DNA of 5,406 nt from Candidatus Scatoplasma merdavium (lineage in GTDB: Bacteria > Bacillota_I > Bacilli_A > RFN20 > CAG-288): contig JADING010000102.1 in assembly GCA_017694135.1 (NCBI GenBank), positions 1 through 5,406 of the forward strand. The letters are read 5' to 3'. This document shows, in pieces, positions 1 to 5,366 of this stretch (the stretch's first letter is position 1; every line of letters begins with the position of its first letter). Below the pieces are notes generated by a model that saw only the letters and a list, made by a program, of their open reading frames with translations, was not told the DNA's origin and ran no database searches. The translations under genes and the position numbers were made by a program.

Positions 1-854
1 CCAATAAGCATGTGTATCTCATCGATAAACAGAATAATTCGACCTTCGGATTTTTCTACCTCTTTCAAGGTAGCTTTCATTCTCTCTTCGAATTCACCGC
101 GGTATTTTGCCCCGGCAATCAAAGAACCCAAATCAAGTTCGAAAATAGTCTTATCTTTCAATGATGAAGGGACATCACCTTTGAAAATACGCCAAGCTAA
201 ACCCTCAACCACTGCTGTTTTACCAACACCTGGCTCACCAATCAATATCGGATTGTTTTTCGTTTTACGAGAAAGAATTTGAATAACACGGCGAATTTCT
301 TGATCACGTCCAATAACTGGATCAATATGACCTTTAGCCACTTCATCGACTAAGTCACGGCCGTACTTGTTCAATACGTCATAAGTGGCTTCCGGATTGT
401 CAGAAGTTACCTTCTGACCTCCGCGAAGCTGATCAATTATTTTCTTAAATTCTTTTTCGTTATAAGAAGGAATCTCTTCAAGCTTTTTAATCAACGTATT
501 TTTAGAATCAAACTGCGCTAAAAGAAGATGCTCGATTGATAAGTAATCATCCCCCATCTGCTTTTGATATTCCGTACCTTTATAAAGAATATTCTTTAAA
601 TCGGTAGAATAGTATGGATCTTCGCTAGAAGAAGTCTGAGAAATTTGGTTTATAAAGCCATCGATAGTTTGAGAAACTAATCGTGGTTCAATATTTAGAC
701 GCGTTAAAATTTTAACAAGCATACTTCCATCAATGTCAAAAATTGCACGCATCAAATGCGGGACATCAACGCTGGGATTAGAATGAGTTTTAGCAATGTT
801 GCTAGCGTTGTTAATAACTTCAACAACTTTTTGGGTATACATTTGTTGTGCCAT
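1..854 (-). CDS. clpB: ATP-dependent disaggregase ClpB, N-terminal part (cut by window edge)
   Basis: Cytoplasmic Hsp100 AAA+ chaperone that, with DnaK/DnaJ/GrpE, pulls proteins out of aggregates after heat stress. Only the first 284 codons are present. Seen: a Clp N-terminal repeat domain at about residues 1-145; the ClpB-type linker RGGQKVTSDNPE (144-155); the KGHIDPVIGRDQEIRRVIQ segment that opens AAA-1; Walker A GEPGVGKT (206-213); pore loop AKYRGEFEER around Tyr251; and Walker B LFIDE (275-279). The linker and AAA-1 wording favour ClpB over ClpC. The M-domain, AAA-2 and C-terminus lie beyond the left edge, so intactness cannot be judged. The ATG at 854-852 is chosen because AAAGGAGGT (861-869) sits six bases upstream and a CIRCE-controlled promoter lies just before it. 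A small oddity is VEGLAWRI after Walker A, where most family members have VEGLAQRI. It is transcribed from its own promoter, with tyrS upstream in the same direction. Confidence 0.96.
   Translation of the reverse strand, partial: MAQQMYTQKVVEVINNASNIAKTHSNPSVDVPHLMRAIFDIDGSMLVKILTRLNIEPRLVSQTIDGFINQISQTSSSEDPYYSTDLKNILYKGTEYQKQMGDDYLSIEHLLLAQFDSKNTLIKKLEEIPSYNEKEFKKIIDQLRGGQKVTSDNPEATYDVLNKYGRDLVDEVAKGHIDPVIGRDQEIRRVIQILSRKTKNNPILIGEPGVGKTAVVEGLAWRIFKGDVPSSLKDKTIFELDLGSLIAGAKYRGEFEERMKATLKEVEKSEGRIILFIDEIHMLI
399..418. repeat. perfect inverted repeat inside clpB
   Basis: GTCAGAAG, four bases, CTTCTGAC: an 8-bp perfect stem with a 4-nt loop, within the codons for the linker between the N-terminal domain and AAA-1. 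It is not followed by a T-run, so it is not a terminator. It may be chance. Confidence 0.4.
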
Positions 855-885
855 AATTTCACCTCCTTTAAAAACCTACAATTAA

Positions 886-913
886 AGTATAGTGAGAATT
901 TTAGCACTGTCAA
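886..913 (-). promoter_or_regulatory. sigma-A type promoter of clpB
   Basis: Read on the minus strand, a perfect -35 box TTGACA (913-908) is followed by a 16-bp spacer and the -10 box TATACT (891-886, 5 of 6 consensus bases). The predicted start is near 879, giving a leader of about 25 nt to the clpB ATG with the AAAGGAGGT ribosome binding site inside it. The -35 box overlaps the CIRCE operator, so bound HrcA would block RNA polymerase directly. Confidence 0.8.
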
Positions 914-927
914 TGCTTGAGTGCTAA
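901..927 (-). promoter_or_regulatory. CIRCE operator (HrcA binding site)
   Basis: Minus strand: TTAGCACTC, nine bases, then CAGTGCTAA. This is the CIRCE consensus TTAGCACTC-N9-GAGTGCTAA with one mismatch, the first base of the right arm. CIRCE is the operator of the heat-shock repressor HrcA, whose activity depends on GroEL in many Bacillota and which controls clpB in mollicutes. The position over the clpB -35 region fits repression under normal conditions and release on heat or folding stress. The hrcA gene is not in the window. Confidence 0.93.
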
Positions 928-949
928 CTTTTTTTACAAATTATCTCGG

Positions 950-2203
950 TTAAAATTCAATTGCCCCGTAAGATTTCTTTCCGCGGCGAATAATAAATAT
1001 CTTTTTAAAGTAAGCGTCTTCTTTGTTTAATACAGCATCTAAAGAATCGACTTTGTTTCCGTTAACACGAATTGATCCGGAAGAAACAAACTCACGAGCT
1101 TCTCTTTTTGATTTAGCTAAAGTAGATGAAACTAAGGCATCTAACACGCCGATTGATTCGCCTTCAACTTTGAAGCGTGGCAAATCTTTAACAATCTCTT
1201 CAAGCTGCTCTTGTTCTAACTGAGAGAAATCTCCACTGAAAAGAGCTTCAGACATCTTCTTGCAGTCTTCTGCGACTTTCGGAGAATGCAAATCTGAAAC
1301 GATTCGGTAAGCGAGTTTCTTTTGACCTATACGGAGCTCAGGATGGGCATTATGTTCATCGATATCGAGCTGAATTTCGCTTAAAGATCTATCATCGAAG
1401 ACGCGCATATATCTAGCTACATCCGCATCAGAGACATTGATAAAATACTGGTAAATATCATAAGGAGAACGCATATTCGGATCTAAATACAATGCACCTT
1501 TTTCCGATTTACCAAACTTTTTACCTTCTGAATCAGTAATGAGCTTAAAGGAAAATACTTCAACTTCAGGGTTTTCTTCCTTTTTGCGAATAAGTTCCAT
1601 AGAAGCAGTCAAATTGCCCCACTGGTCACCGCCACCAACTTGCAACTTACAGCCATAAGTTTTATACAAGCGATAAAAGTCAGCCGACTGAAGAATCATA
1701 TATGAGAACTCAGCAAAAGAAATACCAGATTCTAGGCGAGAAGAAACAATTTCTTTATCGAGCATGTAATTAATTGAGAAGCACTTTCCATATTCTCGTA
1801 AAAATTCAATAGTCGAAGTTTTTTCCCACCAGTCACCGTTATTTAACAGAATTCCTTTGTCAGGAGATGAAAAATCTAAATACTTAGAAAGTTGTTTTTT
1901 TATGCATTCGACATTGTGAAGAACATCTTCGCGGCTCAAGAATTTTCTTTCAGCCTTTTTCCCAGAAGGATCGCCAATCATACCAGTACCGCCACCAATG
2001 ATAGCGATAATTCTATGTCCAGCTTTTTGCAAGCGGCGCAAGACAGTCATACAAACGTAGTTACCGAGTTGAAGAGAACTAGCGGAAGGATCAAAGCCAG
2101 CGTAAATTGTCTGCTTAGTCTCCAACATTTTTTCAACGTGCTCGCGATTAGAAAATTGGTCGAGCATTCCTCTTTCAACTAAATCATCGATAACATTAAA
2201 CAT
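950..2203 (-). CDS. tyrS: tyrosine--tRNA ligase (TyrRS)
   Basis: Class Ic aminoacyl-tRNA synthetase that activates tyrosine with ATP and charges tRNA-Tyr in the cytoplasm. The 417 residues are full length for the bacterial TyrS family, and early numbering matches the Geobacillus enzyme. Seen: YAGFDPSASSLQLGN (34-48, HIGH region); GGGTGMIGDPSGK (70-82); tyrosine pocket Tyr168/Gln172/Asp175; GGGDQWGN (190-197); KFGKS (229-233, the KMSKS loop); and a C-terminal S4 RNA-binding domain from about 350 to the end, with ARE and SIRVNG motifs. Odd: the first HIGH residue is Gln45 instead of His, and position 40 is Ser instead of Thr. The ATG is supported by AAGGAG eight bases upstream (2212-2217). It follows the six-gene block by 55 bp with no hairpin terminator between, so readthrough is likely. 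No T-box leader is present, unlike tyrS of many Bacillota. It ends 23 bp before the CIRCE element. Confidence 0.97.
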   Translation of the reverse strand: MFNVIDDLVERGMLDQFSNREHVEKMLETKQTIYAGFDPSASSLQLGNYVCMTVLRRLQKAGHRIIAIIGGGTGMIGDPSGKKAERKFLSREDVLHNVECIKKQLSKYLDFSSPDKGILLNNGDWWEKTSTIEFLREYGKCFSINYMLDKEIVSSRLESGISFAEFSYMILQSADFYRLYKTYGCKLQVGGGDQWGNLTASMELIRKKEENPEVEVFSFKLITDSEGKKFGKSEKGALYLDPNMRSPYDIYQYFINVSDADVARYMRVFDDRSLSEIQLDIDEHNAHPELRIGQKKLAYRIVSDLHSPKVAEDCKKMSEALFSGDFSQLEQEQLEEIVKDLPRFKVEGESIGVLDALVSSTLAKSKREAREFVSSGSIRVNGNKVDSLDAVLNKEDAYFKKIFIIRRGKKSYGAIEF

Positions 2204-2228
2204 AATATAAACTCCTTAACAATTTAAT

Positions 2229-2257
2229 ATTGTAACAAATAAATATAAGTTAATGAG
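2229..2257 (-). promoter_or_regulatory. possible weak promoter for tyrS
   Basis: In the 55-bp gap before tyrS the minus strand reads TACAAT (2234-2229), a 5 of 6 match to a -10 box, which would give a start near 2222 and a leader of about 19 nt. The -35 position at 17-bp spacing (CTCATT, 2257-2252) matches only 2 of 6, so this could be chance in AT-rich DNA. No terminator hairpin and no T-box are visible in the gap. tyrS may simply be read from upstream. Confidence 0.25.
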
Positions 2258-2258
2258 A

Positions 2259-2537
2259 TTAATAATACATACTTCCTTTTCTTTCAATGCTTATATCGAA
2301 GAAAGCTGAATTAAATATCTTGCCTTTTAAGACGTAATTGAAAGAATCAGAAACTACTTGATATGAAAACGAACCGTAAGAGGGGACAAAATCTTCTAAA
2401 GGTAGGCCAGATTGATAGTAAATGTAAAGCTCACTCTGTGACTCTTCAAGTCTATTAGACACTTCTCCATACTTCCAAAAAACTAAAGAAGAAAGGCAAA
2501 ATAAGCAAACGTATACTAAGCCGAATAACCTTTTCAT
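2259..2537 (-). CDS. small N-terminally anchored protein of unknown function (pseudopilin-sized)
   Basis: Not recognised by sequence. From the ATG at 2537 it is 92 residues: a positive start (MKR), one hydrophobic segment at about 4-21, then a polar extracellular part with an amphipathic stretch (25-42) and a strand-rich tail ending in ERKGSMYY. A single N-terminal helix followed by a small outside domain is the plan of minor pilins and Tad pseudopilins, but no prepilin cleavage motif of the GFxxxE kind is visible. The ATG forms an ATGA overlap with the stop of the preceding membrane gene and has only a weak GGTG seven bases upstream, so translational coupling is likely. An alternative TTG start at 2561 has GGAG four bases upstream and would add eight residues (MPFNWCSF). 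It is the last of the overlapping block, with tyrS 55 bp downstream. Function is inferred only from neighbours. Confidence 0.75.
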   Translation of the reverse strand: MKRLFGLVYVCLFCLSSLVFWKYGEVSNRLEESQSELYIYYQSGLPLEDFVPSYGSFSYQVVSDSFNYVLKGKIFNSAFFDISIERKGSMYY

Positions 2538-3184
2538 AAAACTGCACCAATTAAAAGGCAAATCACTCCGATTAAAACTGCAAACGAGATGATATTTTCA
2601 TAATTGAAAAAGATCTCTTCTTGCAAGCTAGCCTTTTTGTTATTTTCCAAGTATTTATCTTTTAAGAGAATAAAATTCTCTAAATCGCTTTTCTTGGATA
2701 TTTGATAAGCCGAATTAATCAGTTCATCAAATTCTTTATCTCCACTTTCAAGATGAAGGTATCTACGAATGTATTTTCGATTATTCGCACCAACTTTCTG
2801 TTCAACTTTTAAGGCATTAAGCAATTGATCTTTAACAGGTGAAGATGCCAATTCATCTATGGAGATTTCATAAGACTTCATAAACTCCATACCAATTATA
2901 AGTTTCCCCGTAAGCTTCTCTAAAAATTCACATTTAACAATTGCAGAATCATCATGCTTTCTTCCTTTGAAATAACCTTGTTTAAAAGCGAGAACTATTA
3001 GGCAAACTATCGCAATCACAATAAGGAGTGATATTGACATTTCAATAGATTCAGTCATGTAGTAACAAACAAAGCAAAGAAGAATCCCCAATGCGATACT
3101 GCAACATAGAACAATATTAAAACTATCGATTTTCTTTTTACTTTTCTTGGTCTTATTTTTATTCAGTAAACTAAATTTTTTCAT
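2534..3184 (-). CDS. membrane protein with TadC/GspF-like architecture
   Basis: A 216-residue integral membrane protein. A very basic N-tail (KNKTKKSKKK) precedes TM1 at about 23-41 and TM2 at 49-67. A cytoplasmic, mostly helical domain follows (68-195), then one C-terminal TM (197-215) with almost nothing after it. This resembles one type II secretion F (T2SSF) repeat as found in TadB/TadC: a helical bundle with a phrase like 'EISIDELASSPVKDQLLNAL' (106-125), a second helical stretch around 150-178, then a charged helix leading into the last TM. Such proteins are inner-membrane platform proteins that couple an assembly ATPase to pilin polymerisation. That role is inferred from topology, since no diagnostic motif was matched. 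The start is set by AAGGAG eight bases upstream, and the ATG overlaps the preceding stop as ATGA. The neighbouring upstream gene has the same plan and may be a diverged paralogue. The stop is TGA. Confidence 0.8.
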   Translation of the reverse strand: MKKFSLLNKNKTKKSKKKIDSFNIVLCCSIALGILLCFVCYYMTESIEMSISLLIVIAIVCLIVLAFKQGYFKGRKHDDSAIVKCEFLEKLTGKLIIGMEFMKSYEISIDELASSPVKDQLLNALKVEQKVGANNRKYIRRYLHLESGDKEFDELINSAYQISKKSDLENFILLKDKYLENNKKASLQEEIFFNYENIISFAVLIGVICLLIGAVL

Positions 3185-3822
3185 TTTTGTTTCTCCTTAA
3201 TCAAACACGCAGTAAGAAGCAGAATACCTGGAAATAAGCAAATAAGAATATAAGAAAAATCAGCGAGGATATTATTGGGAAATATTTCACTACCTAGCAA
3301 AAGATGGGCCAAGGCAAACACACCTTGCAATACGGATGCAGCAACGCTCCCTTTGATCAATGATGAAAAAAAGTCATTTTCTTTAAATTCTAATAGCTTA
3401 TCTTCACCTTGCTTTAAAGCCACCTTAAGTTCAATATCCGGCTTTTCTTTACTGATTGTTTCTTCAATCACAGGTTTTAACGAACCCAAATTTAATCTAT
3501 CTAGGTATGACAAATCATCTTTAACAGTTTGATACTCCAAAGATTTCAACGAACATTCGCTCAAGTTTACTGCAGTTTCATAAGCTTTTTTGCCATCCCT
3601 TTCTTTTGCGTAACACTTTAAAAATTCATTGCAAAAAACCAAGTCTTTTTCCCTGATTTCCCTTTTCTTCTGAATGTTTTTTATCAGTTTAATGCTAGTT
3701 ATATAACAAGTTATACCGATTATAGAAGCAATGATTTTTAGAATGGTGTTATTAAAAATTAAAAATGAAGATAAAGTACAAGATAGGCAAGATACAATTA
3801 AGCATTTAGTTAGTTTATCCAT
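3181..3822 (-). CDS. membrane protein with TadB/GspF-like architecture
   Basis: A 213-residue integral membrane protein: TM1 about 7-23, TM2 about 27-47, a charged cytoplasmic helical domain (48-152), TM3 about 154-176 and TM4 about 187-207, then a short basic tail. The order of a TM pair, a helical bundle of about 100 residues and a C-terminal TM region is that of TadB/TadC and of half a GspF/PilC protein. 'NEFLKCYAKERDGKKAYETA' (65-84) has the feel of the first T2SSF helices, where TadB has a bundle entrance and a 'G-x-x-x-x-A' turn. A pilus platform role is inference, since I cannot run a profile search. The ATG at 3822 has TTGGAGG nine bases upstream and overlaps the previous gene by 8 nt. 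It is immediately followed by the second membrane gene (ATGA overlap), so the two are probably made in equal amounts and may form a complex. Confidence 0.8.
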   Translation of the reverse strand: MDKLTKCLIVSCLSCTLSSFLIFNNTILKIIASIIGITCYITSIKLIKNIQKKREIREKDLVFCNEFLKCYAKERDGKKAYETAVNLSECSLKSLEYQTVKDDLSYLDRLNLGSLKPVIEETISKEKPDIELKVALKQGEDKLLEFKENDFFSSLIKGSVAASVLQGVFALAHLLLGSEIFPNNILADFSYILICLFPGILLLTACLIKEKQK

Positions 3823-4174
3823 GTTGTTTTTCCTCCAAGTTGAATGTTAATAAATAACGCTTATATGTGAAATTACGTTGATATTTGACCTCTAATTTCA
3901 GAGATGAAATATAGATTGGAAATATCTCGTCATTCTCTTGAACATATTGAACATCGATAAATTCAAGCTCTTCAGATGAATCGACAAAGTCTTTGATAAA
4001 AGAAGTGTAATTTATAACTAGGCTTTGTTTCTCCTCTAAAAAGAAAGCATTTCTATTGATAAAAAATGTGAATTTCTCGTATATTTCCTTCTCTTTTTGT
4101 GAGATAGCAGTATTGTTAAACTCTAATATTGACAAACAAGATAAGCCGATAAGTGAAAGAAATCTAACATTCAT
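3815..4174 (-). CDS. short N-terminally anchored protein of unknown function
   Basis: A 119-residue protein I do not recognise. One short hydrophobic segment (about 4-18, after MNVR) looks like a signal anchor or an uncleaved signal. It is followed by a charged helix (26-36), then a mixed helix/strand domain whose last 40 residues look strand-rich and basic (LKLEVKYQRNFTYKRYLLTF, 92-111). Size and plan are compatible with a minor pilin or pseudopilin, but no prepilin peptidase site is evident. The ATG at 4174 overlaps the previous stop as ATGA and has GGAGG seven bases upstream, inside the last codons of the preceding gene, giving tight coupling. It lies directly ahead of the two TadB/TadC-like genes. 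Function is unknown and the link to pilus-like assembly is contextual only. Confidence 0.78.
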   Translation of the reverse strand: MNVRFLSLIGLSCLSILEFNNTAISQKEKEIYEKFTFFINRNAFFLEEKQSLVINYTSFIKDFVDSSEELEFIDVQYVQENDEIFPIYISSLKLEVKYQRNFTYKRYLLTFNLEEKQHG

Positions 4175-4890
4175 CTTATTTCCTCCATTGCGGTCTTAAT
4201 CAAATAGTAACCTTTTTCTCCTAATATCTCTTTAAACTGGATACTAGATTTAAACTCAATTTGAAAATTAATAACACCCTCATAATTTAATTGATAGAAG
4301 CAATCAAACAAACCTTCATTTTGAGGAACCTCTTTTAAGCTGCCTTGAAAGTCAGAATTAAAAGTTAAAGGATAAACCGCCTGATCAATAACTAAATTCA
4401 AGCTATATTTACCTTCTAACGGTTGAAAAGCATCGATTTCGATACAGTAATTTACATCGCTATCAACCCCAATTGGAAAGTATGATAATTCGCTATCAAT
4501 AAGGGCGTATCTAGAATAAATGACAGGATTAGTGTCTTCCTTGAGGAAGACGATTTCCGCTTCGCTTTCGGCTTTAATTTTTTCAAAGTAACTTCCAGAA
4601 AGCTGATAAGTTTTCTCGTCTTCCCCAATAAAGACCACTAGATCTTTATATCCGGTGTAACTTAAAACCGGATTTTTAAAATCTAACAAGTAATCAGTTC
4701 TTTTTCCCGTGTGATTAAATATCTCAATCCCATCAAGCTCGATTTTAAACTCGGTCATTTCTGCCGATGAAAACGAAAATACATAAGCAGAAGACGTAAG
4801 CTTAATATCAAACTGATAAAACTCTTCTTCAGATATCAACGGTGTTGATAGAAGTCCAAAAATGAGACTAGAAATTATCTTCGCTCTCAT
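4171..4890 (-). CDS. secreted strand-rich protein of unknown function
   Basis: A 239-residue protein with a plausible signal peptide: basic start MRAK, hydrophobic core about 5-19 (IISSLIFGLLSTPLI), possible cleavage near Ser20 before EEEF. No lipobox cysteine is seen. The remainder is acidic and alternates short hydrophobic and polar stretches, suggesting beta structure, perhaps two domains (about 25-105 and 130-225). Two cysteines (149 and 197) could pair outside the cell. A hydrophobic C-terminal anchor is not evident. I recognise no family. It sits second in the overlapping block: the first 23 nt overlap the end of the upstream regulator-like gene, with TGGAG five bases before the ATG, and its TGA stop overlaps the next start. 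As the largest exported product of the block it may be a surface subunit or the substrate of the membrane pair, which is inference. A perfect inverted repeat lies inside it (4534-4551). Confidence 0.8.
   Translation of the reverse strand: MRAKIISSLIFGLLSTPLISEEEFYQFDIKLTSSAYVFSFSSAEMTEFKIELDGIEIFNHTGKRTDYLLDFKNPVLSYTGYKDLVVFIGEDEKTYQLSGSYFEKIKAESEAEIVFLKEDTNPVIYSRYALIDSELSYFPIGVDSDVNYCIEIDAFQPLEGKYSLNLVIDQAVYPLTFNSDFQGSLKEVPQNEGLFDCFYQLNYEGVINFQIEFKSSIQFKEILGEKGYYLIKTAMEEIR
4534..4551. repeat. perfect inverted repeat inside the secreted-protein gene
   Basis: GTCTTCCT, two bases, AGGAAGAC: 18 bases fully self-complementary except the loop, effectively a 7-bp stem with a 4-nt loop in RNA. It encodes part of IVFLKED (113-119). 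It has no T-run and no evident link to a start or stop. Confidence 0.4.
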
Positions 4891-5257
4891 AAAGACTCCA
4901 GAAATGGCGGACTGCTAATCTCTTGTTACGATAAAAAGCTGGAGAAGACGTGTAATTCATCCACCACTTTGAACCGAGCGGAAAGAAATATTCATAATAG
5001 AGAATATTAGCTTCCTCTGGTCCCAAAGCGAGAAGAACGGAATTAATGCGTGCGATAAAACGCTTCTCTTCTGAAAGAGCGGCGTTTTTTTCAACTTTGA
5101 CGTATTCTCCATATTCGGACTTATCAAAGTCACCAAGCATTAAAAGCTTACTGCCTTCTTCCTCAGCTCCAATGATCTTTTGAGCGCAGACTTGATACTT
5201 GTGAGCAAGTTTTTGCAACTTGCTTCTGAGCTCTTTTTGATTCTTAGAGACACCCAT
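4868..5257 (-). CDS. small putative DNA-binding protein with sigma-region-4-like tail
   Basis: 129 residues, soluble. The N-terminal half (5-35) is a charged, probably coiled helix (KNQKELRSKLQKLAHKYQ). The C-terminal half (66-121) reads as a helix-turn-helix: 'RFIARINSVLLALGPEEANI' (67-86), a loop with Trp98-Trp99, then 'SSPAFYRNKRLAVRHFW' (104-120) in the place of a recognition helix. The pattern 'hydrophobic - EE - IL - turn - S-x-x-x-F/Y-YR-x-K/R-x-A-x-x-F' is like sigma-70 region 4, ArpU-type phage regulators, and small mollicute proteins of the MG284/MPN403 sort. The last comparison is from memory and unverified. The role may be a transcription regulator of its own operon, inferred from its first position. 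The ATG has AAGAGGTG ending five bases upstream. The stop is TAG, 23 nt inside the next gene. An inverted repeat lies near its 5' end (5204-5224). Confidence 0.78.
   Translation of the reverse strand: MGVSKNQKELRSKLQKLAHKYQVCAQKIIGAEEEGSKLLMLGDFDKSEYGEYVKVEKNAALSEEKRFIARINSVLLALGPEEANILYYEYFFPLGSKWWMNYTSSPAFYRNKRLAVRHFWSLYESEDNF
5204..5224. repeat. perfect inverted repeat near the start of the first operon gene
   Basis: AGCAAGTT, five bases, AACTTGCT: an 8-bp perfect stem at codons 12-18 (SKLQKLA), 33 nt after the start codon. In mRNA it would form a small hairpin just downstream of the initiation region. A regulatory role is possible, but chance is equally likely. Confidence 0.4.
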
Positions 5258-5366
5258 AATTTCACCTCTTTTCTATGTGTATGTATGCCAAAACACAAAA
5301 AATTTTATAAAATAAGCTTCTCTTTTTTATTAAAGCTTGTAAAATTGGTTAAAGGAGGTTGCACTT
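5258..5366. promoter_or_regulatory. divergent intergenic region with both promoters
   Basis: 109 bp of AT-rich DNA separates the minus-strand operon from the plus-strand gene, so both transcripts must start here or be regulated here. On the minus side no convincing -35/-10 pair stands out: TTATAA-N17-CATACA, read rightward to leftward, is the best and is poor. Two AAGCTT hexamers (5314-5319 and 5333-5338) lie in the middle. No terminator or riboswitch is evident. A sigma-like first gene would fit a non-standard promoter for the operon, but that is speculation. Confidence 0.5.
5285..5313 (+). promoter_or_regulatory. candidate promoter for the plus-strand gene
   Basis: ATGCCA (5285-5290, 4 of 6 match to TTGACA), a 17-bp spacer and TAAAAT (5308-5313, 5 of 6 match to TATAAT). 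The start would be near 5320, giving a leader of about 47 nt that includes the AAAGGAGG site. The region is AT-rich, so the -10 match is weak evidence on its own. Confidence 0.35.

Larger units (their letters stand above)
2259..5257 (-). other. six-gene overlapping operon, putative pilus-like/Tad-like block
   Basis: Six minus-strand genes run from 5257 to 2259 with no gap: overlaps are 23, 4, 8, 4 and 4 nt, most with their own ribosome binding site. The order is regulator-like protein, secreted protein, anchored protein, TadB-like membrane protein, TadC-like membrane protein, anchored protein. Two platform-like proteins next to pseudopilin-sized proteins is how Tad loci of Gram-positive bacteria are built (tadB, tadC, then small pilins). 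The secretion ATPase (TadA/CpaF), prepilin peptidase and major pilin are absent from the window. Readthrough into tyrS is likely. Confidence 0.5.

Noticed and set aside
10..282. Plus-strand open frame of 90 codons
   Set aside because: It is antisense to the AAA-1 domain of clpB, which is unmistakable on the other strand, and has no ribosome binding site.
1..854. ClpC or ClpE instead of ClpB
   Set aside because: The linker RGGQKVTS-NPE, the KGHIDPVIGRD opening and the CIRCE control fit ClpB. ClpE would start with a zinc-binding region, which is absent.
901..935. Hairpin followed by a T-run on the plus strand, resembling a Rho-independent terminator
   Set aside because: The hairpin is the CIRCE palindrome, and no plus-strand gene ends before it. 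On the minus strand, where tyrS ends, no U-run follows it.
1023..2182. Plus-strand open frames at 1023-1223 and 1892-2182
   Set aside because: Both lie antisense within the well-conserved tyrS and show no own start signals.
2204..2258. T-box riboswitch ahead of tyrS
   Set aside because: The gap is only 55 bp, with no specifier stem, T-box bulge sequence or terminator hairpin.
3275..3532. Plus-strand open frame of 85 codons
   Set aside because: It is antisense to the TadB-like membrane gene and has low-complexity Ser/Leu content typical of a shadow frame.
5314..5338. Two AAGCTT hexamers as an operator
   Set aside because: Each is a self-palindromic 6-mer in AT-rich DNA and the flanks do not extend the symmetry. 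This is not enough to call a site.
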